This document shows positions 1 to 14,819 of a stretch of 64,000 bases of DNA, piece by piece. Positions within the stretch are counted from its first letter, which is position 1, and the number at the start of each line of letters is the position of its first letter. The translations under genes were made by a program, and so were the position numbers. Source of the stretch: Ustulina deusta (lineage: Eukaryota; Ascomycota; Sordariomycetes; Xylariales; Xylariaceae); NCBI GenBank assembly GCA_023159155.1, contig JAJNNX010000017.1, positions 496,001-560,000 of the forward strand, written 5' to 3'. The notes under the pieces are model-generated. The model searched no databases. It had not been told where the DNA came from and saw only the letters and a program-made list of their open reading frames with translations.

Positions 1-3000
1 AAAAATCAGAACTTAATAGTAGTTTAATACTTAGTTACTAAAATAATAATAATACTTTATAACTTAAAAATACTAATTAATTTTTATTATAACAAAATAT
101 TTAGCTTAAAATAAAACTTAAAAAAATAAATAAATAACTAAAAAAACAAAAATAACCTATTTTTAAATTAAAAAAATCTTAATTTATAAGTATATATAAA
201 TCGATATTAAAACAGAAACTTAAAAAATATAAGCATTAAAAAAAAACTAAAGATCTAAAAAACTTTAAATTTTTTAACTTTTTAGATTTTTTTTATACTT
301 TTTACTTAGAATATAAAAATTAGCACTAAAAATAATATAACTTTTTTAATTTTAGCTTATTACTTACCTCTTTATTTTTTTATTATTATTTAATAAATTA
401 GATTTAAATAATTCTAACTATTAATTATTTTATTATTATAAATGTTACAATAATAATAAAAAATCAAACGTTAATTTTAGTTATTTTTTAAAATTTAAAT
501 ACTTTTTGTTTATTATATAGTTTATTTATAACTAATAAATTAAATAAATTAAAAAACTAAAATCTATATTTAAAAATTTGCAAAAAAAGTTCTAATAAGT
601 CTAAACTTAAATTATTTATATAGTTAGCAAAATAGACTAAAATTATAAAAACTAATATTAAATCTTTTTTAAAAAAAAAATATACTAAAATTATTTTTTT
701 TATAAATCTAATTAAAAAATTTTTGCTAACTAAACTAAAATTTTAATTTATTAATTAACTTTTTTTATTATAAATATTAGCTAGCAATTAAAAAAAGCTT
801 AATAATAAACTAATTAAAACTTTAAAATATTTAATTAATATTTATTTTAAATTAAAATTTAAAAAAAATAATAAAGCAATAATAAAAAAGCTATATTATA
901 TTACTAAAAACTAACTAATCTGCTTTAATAAAAAATTATAAATTTTAATAATTTATTACTTTAAAAAAGATTAGCAATAATAAATATAATATAATATTAT
1001 TAAAAACTAATAATTTTTGCTTTTAAAGCTATAAAGCTTTAATAAAAACTTTTATATTTAAATATTAACCGAACTAATACTAATAAACCTTAAGATTAGC
1101 AATAATACTAAAGCCCCTTTAAGCAAAAATATTTTAATAATAAAAATTATTTTTACTAAAGCTAAAAATATTATAATATAGTTCGGAGCTAAAATAATTA
1201 TTAGTACTATAACTAGCTAAAATAACTTTATTTAAATTAGTAACCCTTTAATAATTATATATTTAAAAAGTTATTATTTTTTAAATATTTTAACTAATAT
1301 ATTTTTAATATATTTTAAAAATAGCTATAAAATAACTTTAATAATTATTTAAAGCAAAATAGTAATATTTAGAACTTTTTTTATTTTAATTATAAAAAAA
1401 TAAGTTAGATTAGTTATAACTATAAAAAACCTAACTAGTAATACTTACTAAAAAATTAAAAATATTAAATTTAAAAAACTTAGTTAAATTAAAAATAAAA
1501 TAATTCTAATATATTTTATTATTTATAAAAAAACAATTATTATTTAGATTAAAATTATTTATATAATTTTTTAGTATATTTTAATAAATATTTAAGTAAT
1601 AATTAAAAAAATAAAAAATAATTTTAGTTTTAACTATAAAGCTTAAGCTAAAATTATAGCTTTTTATACCTATTTTGTATTAATTTTATATTTTATATAA
1701 TATTTATTTTATTAGCCTAAAAAAATCCCTATTAAAAATATTTATTAATTTAAATTTTTATATTAAATATAATTATATTAGTTATATTTTTGCTTTATAT
1801 AATAAACTAGAAAAAGCTTTATTTTATATTTATATTTTATAATATATTATTAGAAATAGATTTTTTAGTTATAATATTTATTAAGTTATTTATAAACTTA
1901 CTAATAGTTATAAGGTAACTTAAAAATTTTAGTATATTTATATTACTATTAACCAAAATAATTAATTAAAAAAAAATCTAGTATTTTTTTTCTAAATTAT
2001 ACTAAAAAACTAAAAAATTATACTTAATTTAAGTTTAAATTACTAGTTTTATAGCTTAAAACTTAAATATTTTAAATTAATTATAATTTATTAATTTGTT
2101 ACGGCTTATAAAAATAAAAAATATTGCTAAGCTATTATATATTTTTTTAAACTTTTTTAGTTAAAAGAATTAAAAACTAAAAAAAATTATACTAGTTTTA
2201 AAAATGTTTTGCTAAAATTTTATAACTTAGCTAATTTTTTTAATATTAATAAAACTAGTATTTTCTTATATTTTAAATAAAAAAAGTTAGTAATTAATTT
2301 ATAAAATAATATTATAATATTTTATTATTTTATTTATTTATTAACTTAAAACAAACTTAAAAAACTTTAAAAATAGCTTATAGAAATAATAGCTAATAAA
2401 AAAATATAAAAATCTAAAAGCTTAGCTAAAGCTTTTATTTTGTTTGTTTTTAAAAAAAATAAAAGTTTAAAACTATATATAAACTATAAAAAATTTAACT
2501 GTATTACATAAAAAAATTACTATATTTTTATTTTATTTTAGAATTAATAAATAGATTTATATATACTAAAATATTTATTAAAATTGATTTTAAAAATATT
2601 TATTATTATATTTAAATTAAAAAAGAAAATAAATAAAAAATAATTTTTTATATATATTATAGCTATTATAAATTTTTAGTTATATTTATAAGTTTATATA
2701 ATATTTTTATTACTTTTTAAAACTATATATATAAAGTATTTAATAATATTTTAAATATATTTTATATTATATATTTAAATAATATTTTTATATTTTTTAT
2801 AAACAAAAAATCTTATATAAAATATATTTAAAAAATTATTAAAAGATTTTAAAATATTAAATTATATACTAAGCTTTTAAAATATTAGTTCTATTAAAAA
2901 AAATTTAAATTTTTTAAATATATTATATTTAGTTAAAATATTAAAATAAACTTTAGTTATATTAATATAATTAAATAGTAACTATTTTTTAGTTTTTATT

Positions 3001-5608
3001 ATAAGCTATAATAATTTTTAAAATTTTATAATTTTTATTAGCGCTTTATTAAAAAATATTTTTAGATTACTGCTTTTTTAATCTAATATTTAAAAAAAAG
3101 TATAACTAGAATAAAAAAAAATTAAATCTTTTTAGATTATTTTATAATAAAAGCGTTTAAAAAGCTTTAAGATTTATTTAAAAAAGCTATTTTTTTTATA
3201 TATTTTGATTTTAAAAAATAAATATTAATAAAAACTAATTTTTTTAAAGTAGTGCTAGCAAAAAACTTTTTTTAAAAAAATAGTTAAAATAAATAGCGTT
3301 TTATTACGTTTTATTTTTATAAGTTTACTAATATAAAATTAAACTATAAAACTCTAGATTAAAAAATATTTATAATTATAAAATATTTTAAATATTAGTA
3401 ATATTATTTTTAGAAAAATAAATTACTAATTAAAATATTAATTAATTATAGTAATTTTTAAGTATTTATAAAACCTTTAAAACTAAATAAAAAGCAAACT
3501 TATTAATATATATATTTAGTTTTTTTTAATTTTATTATTAAATATAAACAAAGTAAATAAAATAGAACTAATTTTTTATTGCGCTAATTTAATTATATAG
3601 GTAATTCGCCCCAAAATATTAATTTTTTTTAATACTAAAAAAAAAAATTATAGTAATACAAACTAAAATTTCTAATAAATACTTAAAAGTACTAGTAAAT
3701 AAAATATATATTATTTTACCTTTTAAAAAAAGAACTATTTTTATATAAATAGTTATATATATATAGGTATAAATAATTATAAATAATAAAAATTTTTAAA
3801 ATCTAGATATATTATAAAATTTATAAAATATAATCTAAAATATTTAATAAAAAAACTTTAAATATAAATTAATTAAAAAACGTATTAATACTAAAAAACC
3901 TATAGATTTTTAATAAACAATTAAAAAAAATTTTTTATACTATAAAAATAAAGTTTATATTTTTTTTAAAAAATCTATTTATTTTTAGTTTATTAAATTA
4001 TATTATAATAATTTATTAATAAAATATTTTAAATAAAAATATATATTTAAACTATTATAGCATAAGTTTTTTTAATTAAAAATAAAAACAAATATTAATA
4101 ATTATATAAATAATTATATAATATATTTTAAATTAAAAATAAAATATTACTAAAAATATAGTAAACTTAATACTTTACTTATACTTTTAGCTTTTATATA
4201 AAAACTATTTATAAACTTTATAGTTAGACTACTTTTAACTTTTTATAAAAACTACTAAATTAATTATATTCTAATAATTATTAATAAATTTATTAAATTA
4301 ATATATTTATTTTTTATTAATACTAAAATAATTTTAATATAACTTATTACTTTATTTTATTAAAAAATTAAATATATTTATAGAAATCCTATAAGTATTA
4401 TATTAGACCGTAGCTCCTTTTTTACTAATTATTTCTAGTTAGACCTATATTATTATTTTAAAATTAAAAAAAAAAATTTAGTTATATTTTACCTTAGAAC
4501 CAATAGGCAAACAAAATATATAAATTAAACAATTAAAAATTACTTTAAATGCTTTCTTAATAGCAAATAAACTAATTAGCTATAACTATTTTTTTAAATA
4601 TATTTTGCGATTAATTTAGTTATTAATAATATAATTAACAAATTATTTTTTAAAGTTTTATATAGCTATATATTAAAGTTTAGATTATTTATTAAAGACA
4701 ACTTTATTTTAAAAAAGGTACTAGCAGTATAAAAATAATTATAAAAACTATAAACTATTAAAAACAAGTTAAAAAATTAATAATAAATCGTAGTTAAAAA
4801 GTATTAAAAATATTATAATATTAAATATAAACTTATAACCTATAAAATCAAAAATATAATAATATTATTTATAAAAAACTTAAATTTTAAATATTTTAAA
4901 TTTATATTTAAGTTTATTAGCTTATTTTAAATCTTTAGCTATATTAGATCGCAAGCATATTGTTTTACATTTTTAGCACAATATGCCTATTTTTATAATA
5001 TTTTTTTTATTTAACTACTTAAACTTAAAAAAGCTAATACTATATATAATTTATTTATACTAAACTTTATAAACAACTTAAATAAATAAAAAATAAAAAA
5101 TATAATAATAAAATAGATATATAACTATAAGTTATATTATAAAATTAAATAAAAAAGCTAGCTAACTAAATATAACTAATAAATATTAACTACTAATATT
5201 ATAGCACTTAAAGTAATACAAACTTTTAAACAATAATAAAATTACTAAAAAAAAAAAAACTCTTAACTTAACAATTTACGCCCAAACTAGTTATAAAAAA
5301 AGATCGATTAATTTATTTTTACTTAAAAGTATCCTACCTTATTACTTAAAAATTTACTACTTTTATAATTATATTAGCCCAAAACTCTAGCAAGTTAATA
5401 AAAACAAACCTATAAACATTTATATAATTAAAATTAAACTAACTACTTTAAATATTTAATTTACGCTTTACTATTAAACTATATATAAACTACTTTTAAA
5501 ATTAAATTTTATTAAAATAAATAATATTTATATTAATTATATTAGCCAATCTAATAATCCAAATAATTTAATTAGTAGCGCCTACTACTACTTCTTATAT
5601 TTTTAATA
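1..5608 (+). mobile_element. Ty3/gypsy-type retrotransposon relic, copy A (5' end cut by the window edge)
   Basis: Read on the + strand through stops, 2,430-3,060 gives a reverse transcriptase: a stretch like AFILFVFKKNKSLKLYINYK, then a YxTKLDLRxAYYHIRI-like and an FGLTNAPATFQ-like segment, then a YLDDI-like segment. At about 4,375-4,560 an integrase core can be followed, with a DRGSLFTSxFW-like and an HPQTDGQTERxNQ-like relic. The order RT then integrase is that of Ty3/gypsy. Position 1 already matches about position 5,655 of copy B, so only a few tens of bases are missing at the left. Copy A differs from copies B and C at many sites, mostly transitions, so it was mutated independently. I could not find LTRs. 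Confidence 0.8.
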
Positions 5609-5618
5609 TAAACAAAAT

Positions 5619-8600
5619 TAGCTATAGATAACTAATAAAACTATACTGATTTTTTTTTAAATAAAAATCAAAAATTAGAGCCTAGTAATAGTTTAATATT
5701 TAGTTATTAAAATAATAATAGTATTTTATAACTTAAAAGTGCTAACTAATTTTTATTATAACAAAATATTTAGCTTAAAGCAAAACTTAAAAAAATAAGT
5801 AAATAGCTAAAAAAATAAAAGTAAACTGTTTTAAATCAAAGGGATTTTAATTTATAAGTATATATAAATCGATATTAAAACAAAACTTAAAAAATATAAG
5901 TATTAAAAAAAACTAAAGATTTAGAAAATTTTAAATTTTTTAACTTTTAGATTTTTTTTATATTTTTTATTTAGAATGCAAAAGTTAGTACTAAAAATAA
6001 TATAACTTTTTTAATTTTAGCTTATTATTTATTTTTTTATTTTTATTATTATTATTTAATAAGTTAGATCTAGGTAGTTCTAACTATTAATTATTTTATT
6101 ATTATAAATATTATAATAATAATAAAAGTTAAACGTTAATTTTAGTTGTTTTTTAAAATTTAAATATTTTTTGCTTATTATATAGTTTATTTATAACTAG
6201 TAAATTAAATAAATTAAAAACTAAAATTTATATTTAAAAATTTGTAAAAAAAGTTCTAATAGGCCTAGACTTGAATTATTTATATAGTCAGTAAAATAAA
6301 CCAAGATTATAAAAATTAATATTAAGTTTTTTTTTAAAAAAAAAGCATACTAGAATTGTTTTTTTTATAAATCTAATTAAAAAATTTTTATTAATTAAAC
6401 TAAAACTTTAATTTGCTAATTAATTTTTTTGCTATAAGTATTAGCTAGTAGTTAAAAAAAGCTTAATAATAGGCTAATTAAAACCTTAGAATATTTAATT
6501 AATATTTGTTCTAAATCAAAATTTAAAAAAAATAACAAAGTAATAATAAAAAAGCTATGTTATACTACTAAAAACTAACCGATCTATTCTAACAAAAAAT
6601 TATAAATTTTAATAATTTATTATTTTAAAAAAAATTAGTAATAGTAAATATAATATAACATTATTAAGAACTAATAACTTTAGCCCTTAAAACTATAAAG
6701 CTTAATAAAAACTTTTATATTTAAATATTAATTAAACTAATATTAATAAACTTTAAATTAGCAATAATACTAAAGCTTTTTTAAATAGAAATATTTAATA
6801 ATAAAGATTATTTTTATTAAAACTAAAAATATTATAATATAGTTTAGAGCTAAAATAATTATTAGTACTATAACTAGCTAAAACAACTTTATTTAAATTA
6901 GCGATTCTTTAATAATTATATACTTAAAAAGTTATTACTTTTTAAATATTTTAGCTAATATATTTTTAATATATTTTAAAAATAGCTATAAAATAATTCT
7001 AATAATTGCCCGAAATAAAGTAGTAATATTTAGGACTTTTTTTGTTTTAATTATAAAAAGATAAATTATATTAGTTATAATTATAAAAAATCCGACCAGT
7101 AATACTTACTAAAAAATCAAAAATATTAGATTTAAAAAACTTAATTAAATTAAAAATAAAAAAACTTTAATACGTTCTATTATTTATAAAAAAATAACTA
7201 TTATTTGGACTAAGATTATTTATATAATTTTTTAGTATATTTTAATAAATATTTAAGTAATAATTAAAAAACAAACAGTAGTTTTAATTTTAGCTATAAA
7301 GCTTAAGCTAAAACTATAGCTTTTTATATTTATTTTATATTAATTTTATATTTTATATAATATTTATTTTATTAGCTTAAAAAAACCTTTATTAAAAATA
7401 TTTATTAATTTAGATTTTTGTACTAAATATAATTATATTAGTTATATTTTTGCTTTATATAACAAACTAAAAAAAGCTCTATTTTATATTTATGCTTTAT
7501 AATATATTACTAAAAGTGGATTTTTTAGTTATAGCGCTTATTAGGTTATTTATAAACTTATTAATAGTTATAAAATAACTTAAAAATTTTAGTATGTTTA
7601 TATTGCTATTAATTAAGATAATTGGTTAAAAAAGAATTTAGTACTTTTTTTTTAAACTATATTAAAGAACTAAAAAATTATACTTGATTTGAGTTCGAAT
7701 CGTTAGTTTTATAGCTTAAGGCTTAAATATTTTAAGTTAGTTATAGCTTATTAATTTGTTAGGGCTTATAAAAATAAGAAATATTGCTAAAACTATTATA
7801 TATTTTTTTGAACTTTTTTAGTTAGAAGAATTAAAAACTAAAAGGAATTATACCGGTTTTAAAAGTGTTTTGCTAGAATTTTATAACTTAGCTAATTTCT
7901 TTAATATTAATAAAGCTAGTATTTTTTTATATTTTAAATAAAGAAACTTAGCAATTAATCTATAGGATAACGCTATAATATTTTATTATTTTATTTATTT
8001 ATTAGCTTAGGACAAACTTAAAAAACTTTAAAAATAGCTTATAGAAATAATAGCTAACAAAAAAATATAAAAATCTAAAAGTTTAGCTAGGGTTTTTATT
8101 TTGTTTGTTTTTAAGAAAAATAAAAGTTTAAAATTATGTATAGATTATAAAAAATTTAACTATGTTATATAAAAGAATTGCTATATTTTTTTTTTTTTTA
8201 GAATTAATAAATAGATTTGTATATATTAAAATATTTATTAAAATTAATTTTAAAAACGTTTATTATTATATCCGAATTAAAAAAAGAAATAAATAAAAAT
8301 AGCTTTTTATATATATTATAGCTATTATAAATTTTTAGTTATATTTATAGGTTTATATAATACTTTTGCTACTTTTTAGAACTATATATATAAAGTACTT
8401 AATAATATTTTAAATATATTTTGTATTATATATTTAAATAATATTTTTATATTTTTTATAAATAAAAAATCTTATATAAAATATGTCCGAGAAATTATTA
8501 AAAAACTTTAAAATATTAAGTTATATACTAAGCTTTTAAAATATTAGTTTTATTAAAAAAACTTAAATTTTTTAAATATATTATATTTAGTTAAAATATT

Positions 8601-11263
8601 AAAATAAATTTTAGTTGTATTAATATAATTAAATAGTAGTTATTTTTTAGTTTTTGTTATAAGTTATAATAGTTTTTAAAGTTTTGTAATTTTTATTGGC
8701 GCTTTATTAAAAAGTATTTCTAGGTTGCTGCTTTTTTGATTTAGTATTTAAAAAAAGGCATAACTAGGATAAAAAAAAATTAAATTTTTTTAGATTGTTT
8801 TATAATAAAAGCTTTTAAAAAGCTTTAGGACTTATTTAGGAAGGCTATTTTTTTTATATATTTTAATTTTAAAAAGCAAATATTAATAAAACTGATTTTT
8901 TTAAAGTAGTGCTAGTAAAGAACTTTTTTTAAAAAGATAGTTAGAATAAATAGTGTTTTGTTACGTTTTATTTTTGTAAGTTTACTAATATAAAATTAAA
9001 TTATAGGACTTTAAATTAAAAAATACTTATAATTATAAAATGTTTTAAGTATTAGTAGTATTATTTTTAAAGAAATAAATTATTAGTTAAAGTATTAATT
9101 AATTATAGTAATTTTTAAGCGTTTATAAAAACTCCGAAGTTAAATAGAAGGCAAGCTTATTAGTATATATATTTAGTTTTTTTGATTTTATTATTAAATA
9201 TAAGCAAAGCAAGTAAAATAGGGCTGATTTTTTATTGTGCTAATTTAATTATATAAATAATTTGTTCTAAAATATTAATTTTTTTTTAATATTAAAAAGA
9301 AAGATTGTAGTAGTATAGACTAAGATTTCTAATAAGTATTTAAAGGTATTAGTAAGCAAAGTGTGTGCTGCCCGACTTTTTAAAAAAAGGATTATTTTTA
9401 TATAAGTAGTTATATATATATAAGCATAAATAGCTGTAAGTAATAAGAACTTTTAAAATTTAGATATATTATAAAGTTTATAAAATATAATCTAGAATAT
9501 TTAATAAAAAAACTTTAAATATAGGTTAATTAAAAAATATATTAATATTAAAAAGTTTATAGATTTTTAATAAATAATTAAAAGATTTTTTTTATATTAT
9601 AAAAATAAAGTTTATATTTTTTTTAAAAAATCTATTTATTTTTAGTTTATTAAATTATATTATAATAACTTATTAGTAAAGCACTTTAAATAAAAACATA
9701 TATTTAAACTATTATAGTATAAGTTTTTTTAGTTAAAAATAAAATAAATATTAATAATTATATAAATAATTATATAATATGCTTTAAATTAAAAGCAAAA
9801 CATTACTAAAAATATAGCAAACTTAATGCTTTATTTATATTTTTAGTTTTTATATAAGAACTATTTATAGATTTTATAATTAGACTATTTTTAATTTTTT
9901 ATAAAAACTATTAAGTTAATTATATTTTAGTAATTATTAATAGATTTATTAAATTAATATATTTATTTTTTATTAATATTAAAATAATTTTAATATAGTT
10001 TACTACTTTATTTTATTAAAAAATTAAATATATTTATAAAAATTTTATAAATATTATATTAGATTGTAGCTCTTTTTTTTATTAGTTATTTCTAGTTAAA
10101 CTTATGCTATTATTTTAAAATTAAAAAAAAATATTTAGGTATATTTATTTTAGAACTAATAAGCAAACAAAGCATATAAATTAAATAATTAAAAACTACT
10201 TTAAATACTTTATTAATAATAAACAAACTAATTAGTTATAACTATTCTTTTAAGCATATTTTATAATTAATTTAGCTATTAATAGTATAACTAGCAAGTT
10301 ATTTTTTAAAGCTTTATATAGTTATATATTAAAGTTTAAACTATTTGTTAAGGATAATTTTACTTTAAAGGGGGTACTAGCAATACAAAAATAATTACAA
10401 AAACTATAAATTATTAAAAATAACTTAAAAAATTAGTAACAAATTATAGTTAAAAAGTATTAAAAATATTATAATATTAAATATAAACTTATAACTTATA
10501 AAGTTAGAAATATAATAATATTATTTATAAAAAACTTAAATTTTAAATATTTTAAACTTATATTTAAATTTATTAGTTTATTTTAGATCTTTAGCTATAT
10601 TAAATCGTAGGCGTATTACTTTGCATTTTTAATATAATATGCCTACTTTATAATATTTTTTTTATTCAACTACTTGAACTTTAGAAAGCTAATACTATAT
10701 ATAATTTATTTATGCTAGACTTTATAAATAACTTAAATAAATAAAAAGTTAAAGATATAATAGCAAAACAGATATATAATTATAAGTTATATTATAAAGT
10801 TAAATAAAAAGGCTAGCTAATTAAATATAACTAATAAGTATTAGCTACTAATATTATAATATTTAAAGCAATACGAACTTTTAAATAATAGCAAAGTTAT
10901 TAAAAAAAAAAAAACTTTTAATTTAACAATTTATGCTTAAATTAGTTATAAAAAAATTAATTAATTTTATTTTTATTTAAAAATATTCTGCTTTATTATT
11001 AAAAACTTATTACTTTTATAATTATATTAGTTTAAAACTTTAGCAAATTAATAAAAATAAACTTATAAATATTTATATAGTTAGAATTAAACTAATTATT
11101 TTAGATATTTGATTTATACTTTATTATTAAGCTATATATAAACTATTTCTAAAATTAGATCTTATTAAAATAAGTAATATTTATATTAGCTATATTAGCC
11201 AATTTAATAGTTTAAATAATTTAATTAGTAGTGCTTACTACTGTTTTTTATATTTTTAATATA
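5619..11263 (+). mobile_element. Ty3/gypsy-type retrotransposon relic, copy B
   Basis: Same element as copy A and almost identical to copy C. The reverse transcriptase relic is at about 8,080-8,700 and the integrase relic at about 10,020-10,200, both read on the + strand with many stops. Copy B keeps some G and C bases lost in copy A, and the reverse is also true, so A and B were mutated separately. Homology to copy A ends near 11,263 (TTTTTAATATAAA), after which unrelated sequence begins. LTRs are not evident, perhaps erased by mutation. Confidence 0.8.
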
Positions 11264-12429
11264 AAATAATAAATAGCTAATATTTATAGTATATAATTAT
11301 AATTTTTAAATTAAAAACATAGAATATTTTTTATAGAAATATGTTTAGTATTAAGTTAGCGTTTAATTATATTAGATAACTTTATAAACTAAAGGTAAAT
11401 AAAAGTATTTATAATATTAAAAGGATATATATTACTACTTGGAGTAGTACGTTTTTTTGCTGCATTATTATTTGGGTATATGCGGTAAGGTATTTTAAAT
11501 TTATATAAACAATTAATAAATATATTATAAGATAGAAATAGAACTACTTATTTTTGAATTGTTTAAAGTATTAGTAATTTAAACTAGAAGTGATAGGTTG
11601 CTATAAAGCAGTAGAATATTTTTAATAAATAAAATTAATATTAATAAGTTATTAATAAAATTTTAGAAGCGCTTGCTAGGCATTTAAGCTTGTTTTATTT
11701 ATAACTTTATAGCTATTTTTGTTTAATTTAGGGTTAAAAAACTAGCAGAACTAGTTTAATAATTTATTTATATAAATTATATTAAAAAATATTAAACTTA
11801 AGACTTAATTATATAATATATTTAAATTAATAAAAATACTAATATAAAATAAATATAATTATATTTATTAGCTTGTATGTTTTTTTGCTTTTTTAATATT
11901 TATTATACAAGGAGGCTCTTGCTTTTTTTATTATATAAACAACCTAGATAGGCCGGCCGAGATTGGGCTAAGCTTTGTTATAAATACTACTAAAATAGCG
12001 TTAATACGTATATGCTCTACAGATTAGATTTTTAGTAACTTTATGCTTATATATTTTATTTTAGCGTATATACTTTATTTATGTATATAACGCTTGCGGT
12101 TATAGCAATTATAACTATTAATTATTTTTTAATAAGCTTTATACTAAAAGTAATAGTTGTAGCAAATAATAAAAGGCTTATTATCTGAAAAAAAAGCAAT
12201 AAAGTTGGCGTTAAATATAGTAATACTAGCGTAAAAAAAAAAAAAAAAAAAAAGTAAAAAGAGTACAAAAAAGGTAAAAAATAATAGCGGCGATGTGCGT
12301 AAGTAGCTAAAACTAACAGATAATAATAATAGCAGCAGCTAAAAAGAAAAAAAAAAAAAGAAAAAAAAGGGACTAAGCTGGAATATTTATATAAAACTAG
12401 ATTAGCTTTATAGGCAATTTATATATGGC

Positions 12430-12990
12430 CCATATTTAAATTACTAGCATTAAAATTCACTATGTACTCAAGTATACAACATATATATACATACTACACT
12501 ATATATATACCAAAACTCTTAATTAATAATACTACATATATACTAAGGTACTTATGTTAGCAATAATAATAATAATACTATATATTACTAATATAACATA
12601 AGTACTTATGTACTTACACCTATAAATATCTAATTAATTGTACTGCACTAATCGTATATATATTATTTTAATTCTGCATAAACCCCGTACTTAAATTACC
12701 TCTTATTTATGCATATATATACTACCCACCTATACTATATACTTTGCATCTTGCATACTTATATATATTAGGTTAGGGATAACCTAACTAAAGAAGAGAG
12801 GATAGTTGTTATGCCTGGCATACTGGGACCGGTCCATACTTACTATATATATATACTATGTCCGCACCTACTTCGATAGAGAATTTTCTTTCTACAAGCT
12901 TTAGTCTTGTAAGCTAACCTTACCGAATATATAACTTATTCTTCTATATATTGTACCTGACTTCGTGAACTTCCCATTTATGACATTAAT
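12430..12990. other. RIP-spared island, possible solo LTR
   Basis: Unlike its surroundings this stretch keeps many CA, AC and GG dinucleotides, for example TGTTATGCCTGGCATACTGG at about 12,808. It contains an inverted repeat (AAGGTACTTATGTTA near 12,551 against TAACATAAGTACTT near 12,595) with a short AT-rich loop. Part of it (about 12,808 to 12,985, TGTTA at one end and TGACA at the other) resembles a solo LTR, but no partner was found apart from its duplicate at 23,695-24,253. Confidence 0.45.
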
Positions 12991-13021
12991 ACTTTTTAAT
13001 ATTAGAATTTATTTTATATTA

Positions 13022-13137
13022 TTTTTATTTATTTAGTTTTATAAGCTTTACTTTAAGCTAAAGTAATAAAATAGCAGACCTAATAGTTAGTAGTGCTATA
13101 GTATAGCATTATATGCTGTTAGGTATACTAGTTAAAA
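13022..13137. repeat. Direct repeat, left copy (partner 14,820-14,937)
   Basis: About 115 bp starting ATTTAGTTTTATAAGC and ending TATACTAGTTAAAAA. It is clearly related to 14,820-14,937, with differences mostly C/T and G/A. The pair brackets about 1.7 kb that includes the 30-bp minisatellite. It may represent termini of a degraded element. Confidence 0.7.
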
Positions 13138-13366
13138 AAACAAAATATTATTAAATAATTTATATATTTATTTAAAAGCTTTATTAAACGTTTATATTTA
13201 TTTAACCTTTTTATTAATTTTTATTTTAATTAGTTAATAATAGCTTTGCTTTTTATTTTTTATTTATTAAACTATTGTTTTTTTAACTATTATTTTTATA
13301 GTTATAATTAAAATCTATGCTTAACTTAGTTTTATTTTTTTTATTTTTATTTTTTTTGCTATACTT

Positions 13367-13749
13367 AAAGTTTAAAGCAACTTAAATATTATATTTAAAG
13401 TTTAAAATAACTTAAATATTATTTTTAAAATCTAGAACAACTTAAATATTATTTTTAAAGTCTAAAATAACTTAAATATTATTTTTAAAATCTAGAACAG
13501 TTTCTATATTATTCTTAGAATTTAAAGCAGTTTATATATTATTTTTAAAGTTTAAAGCAGTTTATATATTATTTTTAAAATTTAAAAAAGTTTATATATT
13601 ATATTTAAAGTTTAAAACAGCTTAAATATTATTCTTAAAGTTTAGGGCAGTTTTTATATTATTTTTAAAATCTAGAACAGTTTAAATATTATTTTCAAAG
13701 TTTAAAATAGTTTTTATATTATTCTTAGACTTTAAAAAAACTTAAATAG
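13367..13749. repeat. 30-bp minisatellite, about 12 units
   Basis: Units of about 30 bp follow the pattern AAAGTTTAAAGCAACTT, then AAATATTATTTTT, with variants GCAGTTTATATA and AACAGTTTAAATA. About 12 consecutive units are visible, differing at a few bases each. Confidence 0.85.
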
Positions 13750-14220
13750 TTTTAATAAACTATAATATATTTTAAATTTTAATAATAATATTTTTATTAA
13801 TATAATACTTTATTTTAAATGCTAGTTTATAAATAAAGCTCTAATTTAATAAACTGCTAAGTTTATTTATAAGTTTAATACAAACTATAAAAATATTAAT
13901 TATTTAAAATATTTTATAAGTATTAATAATATAAATTATTATTTTATTAATAAAGAACTAGAAATAAAAATCTATTTAGTTTTTTTATAAAATAATTTAA
14001 ATATTTTCTAAAAAATTATTAAAACTAAAAATAATTACTTAGATTTTACTAAGCTATTTTAAATTAGCAAATATAAATATAATATTTAAAAAACTTTTGC
14101 TATATATTTCTAGTTTGTACTGTTTAAAAAGCATACTATTACTTTTGTTATTCTATTTTTTAAGCAGTATAGTAGCAAAGCTTAAAAGTAGCAAAAAATA
14201 AGAATAACTATAATATTAAA

Positions 14221-14322
14221 TAAAAAAATAACAGCTAAAAAAATAATAGCTAAAAAAATAATAACTAAAAAAATAATAGCTAAAAAGATAATAGTTAAAA
14301 AATAATAGTTAAAAAAATAAAA
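14221..14322. repeat. 15-bp tandem repeat
   Basis: Six to seven units of TAAAAAAATAATAGC with small variants (ATAACT, GATAATAGTT). The second duplication unit carries the same array at 25,487-25,590, with one homopolymer longer by bases. Confidence 0.8.
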
Positions 14323-14819
14323 ATATAAAAATATAAGATTACTAAAAATATTAATAAAAAAGTTGCTATAATTAGCAGCTATAATTGGTAGCTGCCTCTA
14401 TGCTAATATTTTGTTATTTTTAATATATTAGTATAAAAAGCTACTTTAAACTAGATATATTAAAATATATATATATATATATGTTTAAAACAAACGTTTA
14501 CTATTAAAAAAAAGCTTTTTAAAAATTATTCAGCATTTTTTAATATATTATTATCTGGGTTAAAAAAAGTAGCTAAATAAATCATATATTTAAAACATTT
14601 GTAATAAATATAAAACATATAAAACAAGCTTAAAAAACAAAAAAAAGCATAAAACACCATATTATATATATTTTATATAGTACTTATACTTACTTTATAA
14701 AATAAAAACTTTTAAAACAGGCTTTAAAATATATTTTTAGGGCTAAAATCTTTTCAAAAATAATAAATCAAGCTTATAATATAAATTTTTATATTTTAAT
14801 ATTTTAGCTAATATATTAC

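Noticed and set aside
5600..5660. LTRs for the gypsy copies
   Set aside because: I compared the starts and ends of copies B and C by eye and found no matching terminal repeat. A computed self-alignment would be needed.
11400..12400. Possible transposase (pogo-like or other) with a Lys-rich tail
   Set aside because: I could not follow any catalytic motif through the mutated sequence, so no family is claimed.
12772..12795. TTAGGG inside GGTTAGGGATAACC, possible telomere trace
   Set aside because: A single hexamer within a small palindrome, not an array; no telomeric repeat is present.
13367..13749. Regularly spaced 30-bp repeats resembling a CRISPR array
   Set aside because: The units are contiguous and all alike, without unique spacers, in eukaryotic DNA. 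It is a minisatellite.
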